DNA from: Sphingobacterium psychroaquaticum
GTDB lineage: Bacteria; Bacteroidota; Bacteroidia; Sphingobacteriales; Sphingobacteriaceae
NCBI RefSeq assembly: GCF_900177625.1
Contig: NZ_FXAU01000005.1
Coordinates: 248,001 to 312,000 of the forward strand
DNA: 64,000 nucleotides
Direction: 5' to 3'
Shown here: positions 25,193 through 34,644 of the stretch, piece by piece
Layout of the letters: every line of letters begins with the position of its first letter
Position numbering within the stretch: position 1 is the first letter of the stretch
Notes under the pieces: model-generated
What the model was told of the DNA's origin: nothing
Database searches by the model: none
The model's input: the letters and a program-made list of their open reading frames with translations, nothing else
Translations under genes and position numbers: made by a program

Positions 25193-26623
25193 ATGGCACA
25201 AAGCGGAACGTGGCCGAAGGTTCGGAAATTTTTTAACGATATCCATTTATGGGGCGGCCTTATATCAGGCCTTGTTGTTTTTGTAGTCTGTTTAACCGGT
25301 ACCATTTATGTGTACAATACTGAAATTCGAGAAGCGTCATTGTCTTCTTATTATAAAGTAGCAGATAAAGGCGACCGCTTACCGGCAGACGTGCTGCTTG
25401 AAAAAACAGAACCCCATATAAAAGGTAAAGTTGTAGGAATAAAGATTCCCGCTGCTGCAGATGCTACGGTTGCGGTTCTTTTCAATAAGCCGGAGAAAGA
25501 TAAAGGAGGGAAACCTGATGGAGCGAAAGATAAGGGAGAAGGGGTGAAAGAAGGAAATACATTGATGAAACGCGATGTGGTTCCCGTTGAAAAAGAAAAG
25601 CGTGGTCCGGAGGAAGGTGCTACGAAGCCAGCTAACGAGCAAGATGGTGCGACAAAAGGAGCCGGTAAGAAAGGGGAATCTGTAGGGAAAGCGCAGGGTG
25701 GAGGTCCACAAGGCGGCGGCGGGCGTCGTCGTTCAAATCAAATGATGGTTAATCCATATACAGGTGTCGCCATCGGTGATGCTTCCGAGGAGAAGAACAA
25801 AACGGCGTCTTTTATGCAAGTAATGTTTGGTTTGCATCGCTGGTTGTTGTTAAATGAAATTGAAGAGCCAATTTTTGAAGGCGTAGAAAATCGTAAACTA
25901 GGCTCCTGGATCACTGGCTCCGCGACGTTACTGTTTCTGGTGGGTGTGTTAAGTGGTTTGGTTATTTGGTTTCCACAGAAAATGCGTGCTTGGAAAAACG
26001 GCTTAACTGTAAAGTGGTCTGCAAATTGGAAGCGCATCAATCATGATCTCCATAATACATTGGGTCTGTATACCTGGATTTTTTTGTTTTTGATGTCTGT
26101 TACGGGGCCTTTCTGGTCGTTTGACTGGTATCGTGAGGGCTGGCAGAAAACATGGGGAACATATCAAAAACCAAGTGAAGGAAAAGAAGAAAAAGCAAAG
26201 CCGGAATCACAGGTCATTCTTGGTAAAACGGCAATGAATGTGGAAGAGACCCTCGCTGTGGTGAATAAAATTCTGCCATATAAAGGCGATGTGACGATCA
26301 ACTTTGCGAAAGATAGCACCGGAACATTGACGGTAACAAAAAATAAGGTGGGCTTCTTTGCGCCATCGGCTGGAGATAAGCTGGTCTTGGATCAGTATTC
26401 GGGTGCCATTCTCGAGAAAGATATTTTTACAGAGAAAAGCTTACGTAATCGCATTGGGGCTTCGGTCAAAGCATTACATATTGGGGATGTCTATGGACCT
26501 TTTACTAAACTTCTTTATTTTATCAGTTGTCTTGTTGCCACTTCACTGCCTGTAACAGGCGTTTTGATTTGGGTCAATAAAATGAAAAAGAAGCCGAAAA
26601 GAGGAAAAGTTTCTCGCGCATAA
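25193..26623 (+). CDS. PepSY-domain transmembrane protein (iron-uptake-associated)
   Basis: The 476-residue inner-membrane protein has an N-terminal helix (about 17-40, IHLWGGLISGLVVFVVCLTGTIYVYN), a periplasmic PepSY region, a middle pair of helices (LHRWLLL... and TGSATLLFLVGVLSGLVIWFP), another helix with HDLHNTLGLYTWIFLFLMSVTGPFWSF and a final helix near 445. This is the PepSY-associated TM family, often ferric reductase-like partners of TonB receptors. Residues about 100-185 are an unusual low-complexity, K/G/E-rich insertion in the periplasmic loop. His residues in LHLW/LHRWLL/HDLHN positions could bind heme. A role in reducing or releasing iron is inferred. Confidence 0.87.
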   Translation: MAQSGTWPKVRKFFNDIHLWGGLISGLVVFVVCLTGTIYVYNTEIREASLSSYYKVADKGDRLPADVLLEKTEPHIKGKVVGIKIPAAADATVAVLFNKPEKDKGGKPDGAKDKGEGVKEGNTLMKRDVVPVEKEKRGPEEGATKPANEQDGATKGAGKKGESVGKAQGGGPQGGGGRRRSNQMMVNPYTGVAIGDASEEKNKTASFMQVMFGLHRWLLLNEIEEPIFEGVENRKLGSWITGSATLLFLVGVLSGLVIWFPQKMRAWKNGLTVKWSANWKRINHDLHNTLGLYTWIFLFLMSVTGPFWSFDWYREGWQKTWGTYQKPSEGKEEKAKPESQVILGKTAMNVEETLAVVNKILPYKGDVTINFAKDSTGTLTVTKNKVGFFAPSAGDKLVLDQYSGAILEKDIFTEKSLRNRIGASVKALHIGDVYGPFTKLLYFISCLVATSLPVTGVLIWVNKMKKKPKRGKVSRA

Positions 26624-26660
26624 AAAAAGGTCCTGCAGTATTAATTGCAGGACCTTTTTT
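26623..26660. terminator. bidirectional terminator between PepSY gene and lipB
   Basis: AAAAAAGGTCCTGCA at 26623-26637 pairs perfectly with TGCAGGACCTTTTTT at 26646-26660 (15 bp, 8-base loop), flanked by A- and T-runs so it can serve both convergent genes. Confidence 0.92.
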
Positions 26661-26662
26661 TA

Positions 26663-27358
26663 CTATATCTCCATGCCGAATAAGTCGGCGATATGTCGTT
26701 TTACTTTATCTTTCACTTCGTCCAGATCTAACTTTTGACCAAGCTCCTTTTCTAGCGAGGTTACCGCTTTATCTTCAATTCCACAAGGGATAATATTGCC
26801 GAAATACGCCAAGTTGGCGTTGACATTAAAGGCGAATCCATGCATGGTTACCCAGCGTGATGCGCGAACACCCATAGCGCAGATTTTACGTGCGTTTTCT
26901 TTGTCGGCGTCAATCCAAACACCTGTATAACCATCGTAACGGCCCGCAGCAATGCCATAGTCTGCACAAACCCGAATGATAGCTTCTTCCAAGGTACGTA
27001 GGTAGAGGTGGATATCCGTAAAAAAATTGTCGAGATCTAAGATTGGATAACCTACAATCTGGCCAGGACCGTGGTAGGTGATGTCGCCTCCGCGATTGAT
27101 TTTATAGAAGGTGGCTTCTTTTTCTTTGAGCCCCTCTTCATCTAATAATAAATATTCTTCATGACCGCTTTTCCCCAATGTGTACACATGTGGGTGTTCC
27201 GTGAAGATAAGATAGTTCGGTGTGGGGTTTTGCTGATCGAGGGTTCTGTTTTCTTGCTTTAACGCTAGGGTTTTCGCAAAGATATCTTCTTGCCGATTCC
27301 AGGCGTCTTGGTAGTCAACCAATCCCCAGTCTATAAATTGAACCTTTTTATTTTGCAT
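26663..27358 (-). CDS. lipB: octanoyltransferase LipB
   Basis: LipB transfers the octanoyl group from acyl carrier protein to lipoyl domains of dehydrogenase complexes, the first step of lipoate synthesis. The 231-residue protein shows the family motifs RGGDITYHGPGQIVGYPI near residue 88, GVWIDADKENARKICAMGVRASRWVTMHGFAFNVN near 145, and IIPCGIEDKAVTSL with the catalytic Cys, while the catalytic Lys lies in the conserved KICAMGVR stretch. Length and motif order fit. The start at 27358 is read from ATG, giving MQNKKVQFIDWG. Confidence 0.94.
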   Translation of the reverse strand: MQNKKVQFIDWGLVDYQDAWNRQEDIFAKTLALKQENRTLDQQNPTPNYLIFTEHPHVYTLGKSGHEEYLLLDEEGLKEKEATFYKINRGGDITYHGPGQIVGYPILDLDNFFTDIHLYLRTLEEAIIRVCADYGIAAGRYDGYTGVWIDADKENARKICAMGVRASRWVTMHGFAFNVNANLAYFGNIIPCGIEDKAVTSLEKELGQKLDLDEVKDKVKRHIADLFGMEI

Positions 27359-27588
27359 GATCTCTTCTTCTTTGTTGAAGACACAATATCTTATGTCTCT
27401 ATTTTTGGGCTATTATGCCTGTTCAGATCGCCATTCTTCAGGTCGTTTCCTTTCCTGTAATGCGACGGACGATTTGCTGGGCTGTTAGAGGTAAGCTTTT
27501 ACTCCAGCCTTTCCGCTCTAGCGCAAAAACAATACAAATTTAATGATTTCCACTCGAACGGAAGCACGTGATTAATTTTCTACGGGGG

Positions 27589-27604
27589 CGTGACACATAT
27601 CACG
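27589..27604. promoter_or_regulatory. CRP-like palindrome upstream of glnS
   Basis: CGTGA-CACATA-TCACG is an inverted repeat with the spacing of the CRP/FNR-family site (TGTGA-N6-TCACA). It lies about 10 bases upstream of the -7 element of glnS, where it could overlap the polymerase's -33 contact and affect initiation. Which protein binds is unknown. Confidence 0.35.
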
Positions 27605-27613
27605 TTAATTAAT

Positions 27614-27621
27614 TAACTTTG
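27614..27621 (+). promoter_or_regulatory. predicted -7 element of glnS, leaderless arrangement
   Basis: TAACTTTG matches TAnnTTTG exactly and ends four bases before the ATG at 27626, so the transcript would begin at or next to the start codon. No Shine-Dalgarno sequence is present. Confidence 0.55.
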
Positions 27622-27625
27622 TAAG

Positions 27626-29296
27626 ATGTTAAATGAAGAAAAATCACTGAACTTTATTGAGGAGATTATCGAAAGCGATATTCAATCCGGGAAGCATGAC
27701 GGCCGTGTTTTAACGCGTTTTCCGCCAGAGCCAAATGGTTATCTCCACATTGGTCATGCCAAGTCTATTTGCTTGAACTTCGGGCTAGGCTTAAAGTATA
27801 ACGGCAAGACCAACCTGCGTTTTGATGACACAAACCCGGTGACGGAAGATACCGAGTATGTAGAAAGTATTAAACAGGATATCCAGTGGTTAGGTTTTCA
27901 ATGGGCGGAGGAGCTTTATACTTCGGACTACTTTGAGACGCTTTATGGATACGCTGTGGAGCTGATCAAAAAGGGACTTGCTTATGTTGACGATAGCACG
28001 GCCGAGGAAATCGCTGCGGCAAAAGGCACGCCAACAGAACCCGGGGTACCAACCCCTTATCGGAGCCGCTCTATCGAAGAAAATTTAACGTTGTTCGAAG
28101 AGATGCGTAACGGGAAGTATAACGATGGAGAAAAGGTTTTACGGGCAAAGATTGATTTGGCCAGCCCGAATATGCACTTGCGCGACCCATTATTGTATCG
28201 TATAAAACATGCACATCACCACCGCACAGGTGATAAGTGGTGCATCTATCCGATGTATGATTTTGCACATGGGCAATCGGATTCCATTGAGAAAATTACG
28301 CACTCTATCTGTACCTTGGAGTTCATACCCCACCGTCCATTATACGATTGGTGTATTGATAAATTGGAAATATTCCCGTCAAAGCAATATGAGTTTGCGC
28401 GTTTAAACATGACATATACGGTGATGAGTAAACGCAAGCTGCTGCAATTGGTGAATGAAGGCTTTGTTGAAAGTTGGGATGATCCGCGGATGCCGACTAT
28501 TTCGGGTTTACGTCGTCGTGGTTATACTCCGGCGTCTATTCGTAATTTCTGTGACCGTATTGGTGTGCAGAAACGCGAAAACATGATTGACATGAGTTTG
28601 TTGGAGTTCTGTATTCGTGAGGATTTAAACCAAACAGCTTGGCGAAGAATGGCAGTCTTGGATCCGATTAAACTTGTCATCACGAACTATCCTGAAGGAC
28701 AAGTGGAGGAGCTGATCGGGGAAAATAATCCTGAAGTTGAAGGGGGTGAGGGAACGCGTGTTATTCCATTCTCGAAGGAGCTGTGGATTGAGCGTGATGA
28801 CTTTATGGAAGATGCACCGAAGAAATTTTTCCGTTTAGGTCCGGGCTTATCTGTGCGATTAAAGCATGGCTATATCGTGACGTGTCATGACTTCGTGAAA
28901 GATGAGCATGGTCAGGTGACAGAAGTACATTGTACATATGTGCCAAATTCAAAGTCGGGTGAAGATACTTCAGGACTTAAAGTTAAAGGAACAATCCACT
29001 GGGTTTCGGTCGCGCATGCGAAGGAAGCTGAAGTGCGCCAATACGATCGCTTGTTCCACGATGAAAATCCAGCGGCAGCCGAGGATTTTAAAGCGTCAAT
29101 CAACAATGATAGCTTACAAATCATTGAGAAAGCGTATGTGGAGCCTGATTTAATTCATGCCGTACCGGGTAAAGGTTATCAGTTTATTCGCTTAGGCTAT
29201 TTTACCTTGGATACGAAATCCACGCCAGAACATGTTGTTTTCAACCGAACAGTGACTTTGAAAGACTCATGGGCTAAAGAAGTTAAGAAAGGCTAA
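27626..29296 (+). CDS. glnS: glutaminyl-tRNA synthetase
   Basis: GlnRS charges tRNA-Gln with glutamine. The 556-residue class I synthetase has the HIGH motif ([16 protein letters not shown], about residues 31-46), the signature [14 protein letters not shown], the KMSKS variant VMSKRKL near residue 267, and a GlnRS C-terminal anticodon-binding beta-barrel pair (about 330-550). Length matches bacterial GlnRS. Its presence means this organism can charge tRNA-Gln directly. The promoter lies directly on the start codon. Confidence 0.96.
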   Translation: MLNEEKSLNFIEEIIESDIQSGKHDGRVLTRFPPEPNGYLHIGHAKSICLNFGLGLKYNGKTNLRFDDTNPVTEDTEYVESIKQDIQWLGFQWAEELYTSDYFETLYGYAVELIKKGLAYVDDSTAEEIAAAKGTPTEPGVPTPYRSRSIEENLTLFEEMRNGKYNDGEKVLRAKIDLASPNMHLRDPLLYRIKHAHHHRTGDKWCIYPMYDFAHGQSDSIEKITHSICTLEFIPHRPLYDWCIDKLEIFPSKQYEFARLNMTYTVMSKRKLLQLVNEGFVESWDDPRMPTISGLRRRGYTPASIRNFCDRIGVQKRENMIDMSLLEFCIREDLNQTAWRRMAVLDPIKLVITNYPEGQVEELIGENNPEVEGGEGTRVIPFSKELWIERDDFMEDAPKKFFRLGPGLSVRLKHGYIVTCHDFVKDEHGQVTEVHCTYVPNSKSGEDTSGLKVKGTIHWVSVAHAKEAEVRQYDRLFHDENPAAAEDFKASINNDSLQIIEKAYVEPDLIHAVPGKGYQFIRLGYFTLDTKSTPEHVVFNRTVTLKDSWAKEVKKG

Positions 29297-29316
29297 TTTA
29301 TAGCAATTACTATAAT

Positions 29317-29355
29317 AAAGTAAAGGGGAGCATAAATCATGCTCCCCTTTACTTT
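29317..29355. terminator. bidirectional terminator between glnS and the DUF2723 gene
   Basis: The arms 29317-29333 and 29339-29355 (AAAGTAAAGGGGAGCAT and its exact complement) form 17 base pairs with a 5-base loop, flanked by T-rich sequence on both strands. Confidence 0.92.
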
Positions 29356-32300
29356 TATTCCGCTATTTGGTATCGTTGTTTGTAGTTGTTGTACACCGTG
29401 TTAACGGCAGCATACATTTCCTTTTGATCTGTCCCTTGCAGGATCGCGTCATAAACCTCCAAGGTTGCTAATGCTATCTGTATAGTTCGATAATCCAGTG
29501 TTGCTGGTTTATCTCGCGCCAATGTTTCCACATGTTCAACTTGTTCCTGAATAAATTCAATATTACGCTTTGTCAATTTGTTGGCCAGCGCTATTTCTTT
29601 TGTTTTGTATAACGTATCGACGATATCACTATAGTAGTAAGCTTCGCGTATACTATATGGTTTTTTTGATAAAACCTCCATCGATTTGAGGGCGACTTCG
29701 CGTGCCTTATCCAGCTGGCCGGCATGTTTTAGGGACGCGGAGGCTCGTGTATAGACATCTGGATATACAAAACCTTCCATAAATCGGCGTGCGTCTACGT
29801 CGATATGATCCAGCGTGTTAAACTTACCCCAACGGAAATTATGTATGGCATTTTCGTATAATTTCTGAGTGTTTACTAACATCTGTTGCGACTCTCCTTG
29901 GGGACGGGCGATGGGCAAGAGTTTCTTAACTAAACCTTCCTGGACTACGTACTTCTCTAGGCCTGCCAGATTTTCCGTTGGCAGGTAGTTGGTGAAATAT
30001 ATCGGCCGCTTCCAGTTGTTTTGCAGGATAATAGCCATTAAACTTAGCTCCGAACGCGTGATGTAATTCTGTGGATAATCCCATTGCATTTTATCTACAA
30101 TAAGATTTTGCCATTCGGTCGGTACTGTATGATGTGCAAGGACAGCTTTTTTGTCAACCGGCATTTCAATCTTTTTCGCCGGTAAATAGTTTAATGGAGC
30201 TCCTTGTTGTGTTTGCACCTGATTCTTTGGGTTATCGGACGTTAAGAATGCCAGTAAGGTGTCTAAGTCGACATGGTTAGTGATCCCTTGGTCAATATAA
30301 GGGAGATAATCACGTACCCCTTCTCTTAATTTGTTAGTCTCGAAGCCCAGTTTTACAGGTTCTGCATCGTTTACCTTATTATCAAGTTGACGTACATACC
30401 AGTGCGATTGCAGATAGCTGAGGTTTACAATGCGTACATCTTTTCGTACCCCTTCCACCTCTTGTATATACCACAACGGGAAAGTGTCGTTATCAGCGTA
30501 TGTAAACAAAATGGCGTTTGGTTCACATGATACCAGGTAATTGTATGCTACATCACGCGCTAAAGAACGCCCCGTTCTATCATGGTCTTTCCAGTTTTCA
30601 CTAATCAGCAATACTGGAGCCGCCAGAAAACAGAGTACTCCAGCAGATATCGTCGCCGTTCGTAGAGACATTTTTCGTTGAAGAAATTCCGTTAAACCTA
30701 CCGCGCCAAGTCCGATCCAAATGGAAAAGGCATAGAAGGAGCCGGCGTAAGCGTAATCGCGTTCACGAGGCTGCATCGGCGTTTGATTGAGATAAATAAC
30801 GATAGCGAGACCTGTGAAAAAGAAGAGGAGTGCAACAATGCCTGCGAATCGACGGTCTTTGCGGATATGCCATAATAGACCTAAAATACCTACGAATAGG
30901 GGGAGCGCGAAATATACATTGCGGCTTGGGTCTGCTGTAATCGTTTCCGAAGGAGATTCACTAGGTGTACCGAGCGCATTGTCGAGCGGTTTTATGCCGC
31001 TTATCCAATTTCCATCTTTTGTGTTTCCATAATTTTGTTCATCGTTCTGCCGTCCAACAAAATTCCACAAGAAATAACGCGTATACATATTATTTACTTG
31101 ATAGTTCAAGAAGAACTTTACATTATCGGAAAAGGAGGGCGACTGCCCTTCGGGTATCCCTAAATAGCTGCGGTAGTAATCGCTGTGTTTATCACTATAC
31201 AGCCGAGGGAAAAACATTTCTTTGGTATAGCGATACGTAGGTCTTCCTTCCTTCTTTTCATATGTGTTCGTTCCTTTCTTATAGGTTTCTGAATAGGTCG
31301 CATCAGCGACTTGGGCATCAAAAGTTTGCCCTTTAAACAGGGGTTCTGTTTGGTATTGTTCACGAGAGATATATCCTAAAAAAGAAAAGATATTATCCGG
31401 CGCATTATTATTTAGGGACGGATCGGCTGCTGCACGTATGATCAGCATACTGTAGGACGTATATCCGAATAGTACAAAGCTGAATGCTAAGAGCGCCGTA
31501 TTTAGAATCTGTTTTTGTTTACGAACACTATAAATCAGGGACCACACAATTGATCCAACAAGTAAGAACGCAAAAAATAAAACACCCGAACCAAATCCCA
31601 TGCCCAGTTTGTTTACAAAGAAAACATCAAACCCTGCTGCTATTCGAACGGTGTATTGTATTACTCCCCAAAGAATGAACGCTAAAATTATGACGCCTAT
31701 TCCTAGCGCTTTAGTGATTCCTTTTGCCGTAATACTCTCTTTTTGTTTAAAGTAAACGATAAGCGCAATAGCAGGGATAGTAAGCAGGTTGAGTAGGTGG
31801 ACGCCAATAGATAGCCCCATGATGTAGGCAATTAAGATCAACCATTTGCTGGCGTCCTTTTCATGCGCACGCCGCTCCCACTTTAAGGCTAACCAAAATA
31901 CGGCAGCGGTACATAGGGAGGACATAGCATACACTTCGGATTCGACTGCGGAATACCAGAAGCTATCGGTAAAGCTATACGCTAAAGCACCAATTGTGCC
32001 CGCTAGCATCACCAATGTCGTTTGTCCATTTGTTAGTGATGTCTGTTCTTTGAGGTATACTTTACGGGTTAGTGCGGTAATGGTCCAAAATAGAAAGAGG
32101 ATAGTTAGTCCACTACAGATCGCGGAACCAATATTCATCGCATAAGCAATCTTAGTCGGGTCACCAAGTGCTAGGTTTGAAAATACATTTTGGATCATTA
32201 GAAAAAGCGGCGCACCTGGTTGATGAACAACTTGTAGCCTGTAGGCTGACGCAATAAATTCACCGGTATCCCACCAACTGGTATAACGGTCAGCGGTAAG

Positions 32301-32369
32301 GATGTACGTAAGTGTCGCTAAGATGGCACATAGCCACCCCGTAATGTTGTTGATCTTATTGTAATTCAT
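29355..32369 (-). CDS. DUF2723 membrane protein, protein O-mannosyltransferase-like
   Basis: The 1004-residue inner-membrane protein has about ten or more hydrophobic helices in its first 600 residues and a soluble C-terminal part. The N-terminal segment SWWDTGEFIASAYRLQVVHQPGAPLF is the signature of DUF2723, a GT-C-fold family related to TMEM260, for which protein O-mannosylation is known in eukaryotes. The D in DTGEF is the likely catalytic acid. A role in Bacteroidota O-glycosylation of exported proteins is plausible, but the acceptor is not visible. The soluble tail has no second recognised catalytic domain, only helical repeat-like character. Confidence 0.85.
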   Translation of the reverse strand: MNYNKINNITGWLCAILATLTYILTADRYTSWWDTGEFIASAYRLQVVHQPGAPLFLMIQNVFSNLALGDPTKIAYAMNIGSAICSGLTILFLFWTITALTRKVYLKEQTSLTNGQTTLVMLAGTIGALAYSFTDSFWYSAVESEVYAMSSLCTAAVFWLALKWERRAHEKDASKWLILIAYIMGLSIGVHLLNLLTIPAIALIVYFKQKESITAKGITKALGIGVIILAFILWGVIQYTVRIAAGFDVFFVNKLGMGFGSGVLFFAFLLVGSIVWSLIYSVRKQKQILNTALLAFSFVLFGYTSYSMLIIRAAADPSLNNNAPDNIFSFLGYISREQYQTEPLFKGQTFDAQVADATYSETYKKGTNTYEKKEGRPTYRYTKEMFFPRLYSDKHSDYYRSYLGIPEGQSPSFSDNVKFFLNYQVNNMYTRYFLWNFVGRQNDEQNYGNTKDGNWISGIKPLDNALGTPSESPSETITADPSRNVYFALPLFVGILGLLWHIRKDRRFAGIVALLFFFTGLAIVIYLNQTPMQPRERDYAYAGSFYAFSIWIGLGAVGLTEFLQRKMSLRTATISAGVLCFLAAPVLLISENWKDHDRTGRSLARDVAYNYLVSCEPNAILFTYADNDTFPLWYIQEVEGVRKDVRIVNLSYLQSHWYVRQLDNKVNDAEPVKLGFETNKLREGVRDYLPYIDQGITNHVDLDTLLAFLTSDNPKNQVQTQQGAPLNYLPAKKIEMPVDKKAVLAHHTVPTEWQNLIVDKMQWDYPQNYITRSELSLMAIILQNNWKRPIYFTNYLPTENLAGLEKYVVQEGLVKKLLPIARPQGESQQMLVNTQKLYENAIHNFRWGKFNTLDHIDVDARRFMEGFVYPDVYTRASASLKHAGQLDKAREVALKSMEVLSKKPYSIREAYYYSDIVDTLYKTKEIALANKLTKRNIEFIQEQVEHVETLARDKPATLDYRTIQIALATLEVYDAILQGTDQKEMYAAVNTVYNNYKQRYQIAE

Positions 32370-32640
32370 ACTAAAAATAATAATTGCGTTATGCCTTAAT
32401 AGGATTGCCCATTTCTTGTTTTTGGACTATAGTGACAACCATCATATTAAATTAACTAAAAGAGAATAACCCAACAGGTTGATTAACATTATTTAACGTT
32501 TTTTATCCCGTTTAGGGGAAAGTTTAAGGTTGTTTTATACGGTTTAAAATGTCTTTAGACTTATTTTTATTACTGATGACAATCATATTTTTTCGTGGTG
32601 TTTGCGGTTACTTTTGAGTAGTAAATAAAAATCAAACACT
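32370..32640. other. 271-base divergent region before the outer-membrane barrel gene
   Basis: Nothing coding was seen. The right end holds the predicted promoter of the barrel gene; the rest is AT-rich without clear repeats or structured RNA. Confidence 0.5.
32609..32616 (+). promoter_or_regulatory. predicted -7 element of the outer-membrane barrel gene
   Basis: TACTTTTG matches TAnnTTTG exactly, and the ATG is at 32641, leaving a leader of about 18 bases. A -33 match is weak. Confidence 0.5.
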
Positions 32641-33231
32641 ATGAAAAAATTACTATTATCAATTATTGCTTTGGCTTTCATTGGGGGAACGGCAGTACAT
32701 GCGCAAGGATTTAAAGGCAAGTGGTTTATTATGGGTGAGGCTGGTTACGGAACGCAGTCGGATGGAAATGTAAAAAATTACAGTGTGCTTCCTGTAGTGG
32801 GAACGTTTGTCGCACCGACTACGGTTGTGGGTTTAGGTGTAGGATACTTAGGGTCAGAAGATAAAACAGGAGTTTTGGCAGATGTGGTAAAATCGAATGC
32901 TTTTATTGCGCAACCATTGGTGCGTAAGTACTGGGGTGTTGCCGACAACTTCTTTATTTTTGGTCAGGCTGCAGTGCCGGTTACATTTGGTAAGGGTACC
33001 ACGGAAGATAATGGAACAAAAGTAGAGCAGAAATTTACGGGATACGGTATTCAATTGTCTCCAGGTATTGATTATTTCTTGAGCAGTAAATTCTCTATTG
33101 AGGCTTCCTTTGGTTTAGCAGGGTGGACAGCCGTAAAACCAAAAGACGGTGAAACTTCAAACGACTTCAATATTGGAATCAACTCTGGCTTCCAGAATGG
33201 TTTGAAGTTTGGTCTTAAATACATTTTCTAG
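32641..33231 (+). CDS. outer-membrane beta-barrel protein
   Basis: The 196-residue protein has a signal peptide (about 1-21, ending VHAQG) and then alternating polar/aromatic strands with glycine turns, for example FKGKWFIMGEAGYGTQSDGN and FIFGQAAVPVTFGKG, ending in an aromatic C-terminus (GLKYIF) typical of an outer-membrane barrel insertion signal. It fits the small eight-stranded porin-like family of Bacteroidota. No ligand is suggested by the neighbours. A strong terminator follows. Confidence 0.85.
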   Translation: MKKLLLSIIALAFIGGTAVHAQGFKGKWFIMGEAGYGTQSDGNVKNYSVLPVVGTFVAPTTVVGLGVGYLGSEDKTGVLADVVKSNAFIAQPLVRKYWGVADNFFIFGQAAVPVTFGKGTTEDNGTKVEQKFTGYGIQLSPGIDYFLSSKFSIEASFGLAGWTAVKPKDGETSNDFNIGINSGFQNGLKFGLKYIF

Positions 33232-33254
33232 ATTTTTAATCCTATTTAGTGCGT

Positions 33255-33288
33255 AAAAGCCAGCTCTCTGACAAAGAGGCTGGCTTTT
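33255..33288. terminator. bidirectional terminator after the barrel gene
   Basis: AAAAGCCAGC at 33255-33264 pairs with GCTGGCTTTT at 33279-33288, with a further CTCT/AGAG pairing inside. It serves this gene and the convergent ROK gene. Confidence 0.85.
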
Positions 33289-33293
33289 GTTTA

Positions 33294-34523
33294 TTATTCG
33301 ATAATCGATAACAGTCGATCTCGTAGGATAAGACTTGCTCCGACCGCTGCATTTTTTTCGCTGTAAGGCGCCATCATAATTTTGGTGTCCTTGTTGACAA
33401 TAGATAACGAATACTTATTGACAGCATTTTTAAGCGGCAGTGATAAATACTCTTCTGAATTAGCGAGTACGCCACCTATAATAATAAGCTCTGGGTTGAA
33501 GATGTTGATTAGAGAGGCGATTCCGCGACCTAGTTTTTCACCAATATCGTTAATCGCTTCAATAGCCAGGTTGTCATCCTTTTTTGCTGCTTGGATAATA
33601 TCATTAAGTCGGATATCCTGTATGTTCTTGAATTTTTTGGTTAAGATACTGGTTCCGCCATTGTTTATCTCTTCAATAACTTTGTTGCGAAGTGCATAAC
33701 CCGATGCCTCGGTTTCCAGACATCCTTTTTTACCACATTTACATATTTTTTCGTTATCAAAAATAGGAATATGGCCAAATTCACCGGAGAATCCTGATTT
33801 TCCATAATAAAGCTGTCCATTGATCATAATCCCGAGTCCGATACCGTTATCTACATTGACAAACAAAGTGTCCTTTTCCGTGGTAACCACACCATTGGAA
33901 AATTCGGCATATGCCAATGCCTTCGTGTCGTTTTCTAAGAAAGTCGGAATTCCTAACTCCTGCTCGAAGTAATTCGATAAGGGATCTTCATAGAAGTTAA
34001 AGTAACTGTATGAATAACCCGTCCGATAGTTAATACGGCCGGACAGGTTGATGCCTACACCCAGTATCTTCTCTGGTTTTATCGTTAACTTATTTATAAA
34101 CTCTTTGATCTCTTTGCAAATACTTTGAAGCGATTGTTCATTATTCTCTAAGCGGAACGGGATTTCTTCTTTATAACCGATCAACTCTTTTTTGATATTG
34201 ATCATGGCGATACTGATTTGGTCAGAGCCAACTTGTACGCCAATAAAAAAGGCGGCATTGCTTTCCAGTCCATAGGTACTCGCTTTCCGACCGATCCCGG
34301 AACTCGATTTACCATAATCTTTAACGAGCTTTTCAGCAATAAGCTCATTAATAGATTCATTGATCTTTGGGATACTTATGTTAAATTCTTTGCTTAATTC
34401 AGCAATGGTTGCTTGCTCATGAAGGGCAAAATGAGCAAGGATCTTTTTCTTGAGAATAACATTTTTATACGCTACCCCAGCTAAAGAAGCTTTATGTAAA
34501 TCTGATAGAAAATTCGAACTCAT
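33294..34523 (-). CDS. ROK-family transcriptional regulator
   Basis: The 409-residue protein has an N-terminal winged helix-turn-helix (about 20-80, EQATIAELSKEFNISIPKINESINELI) followed by a ROK kinase-like domain with the zinc-binding motif CKCGKKGCLETEASG at about 263-277 and the ROK signature GIGLGIMINGQLYYG and GEFGHIPI. Members with the HTH (NagC, Mlc, XylR types) are sugar-responsive repressors. It diverges from the AmpG-like permease and stands at the edge of the glycan locus, so it is the best candidate for controlling it. AT-rich palindromes and the shared element listed below are possible binding sites. Confidence 0.9.
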   Translation of the reverse strand: MSSNFLSDLHKASLAGVAYKNVILKKKILAHFALHEQATIAELSKEFNISIPKINESINELIAEKLVKDYGKSSSGIGRKASTYGLESNAAFFIGVQVGSDQISIAMINIKKELIGYKEEIPFRLENNEQSLQSICKEIKEFINKLTIKPEKILGVGINLSGRINYRTGYSYSYFNFYEDPLSNYFEQELGIPTFLENDTKALAYAEFSNGVVTTEKDTLFVNVDNGIGLGIMINGQLYYGKSGFSGEFGHIPIFDNEKICKCGKKGCLETEASGYALRNKVIEEINNGGTSILTKKFKNIQDIRLNDIIQAAKKDDNLAIEAINDIGEKLGRGIASLINIFNPELIIIGGVLANSEEYLSLPLKNAVNKYSLSIVNKDTKIMMAPYSEKNAAVGASLILRDRLLSIIE

Positions 34524-34622
34524 CTTTGTTTAATAATTCAATTTAACTTTGTTTGGGAATAAATATAATAAAAAAGTTACTTAAGCGGTCAAATGTGCAA
34601 GTAAATTGTTTTTGCAACCTTA

Positions 34623-34644
34623 ATTATTAAATTATTTTAATAAT
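34623..34644. promoter_or_regulatory. AT palindrome upstream of the permease gene, candidate operator
   Basis: ATTATTAAA-TTAT-TTTAATAAT is a perfect 9-bp-arm inverted repeat. It lies right before the shared element copy and between the divergent ROK and permease genes, so it is a candidate operator. AT-richness makes chance occurrence possible. Confidence 0.35.

Larger units (their letters stand above)
27359..27625. other. 267-base divergent region between lipB and glnS
   Basis: No coding frame or structured RNA was recognised. The right end carries the glnS promoter and a CGTGA-N6-TCACG palindrome (both listed separately). Confidence 0.6.
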
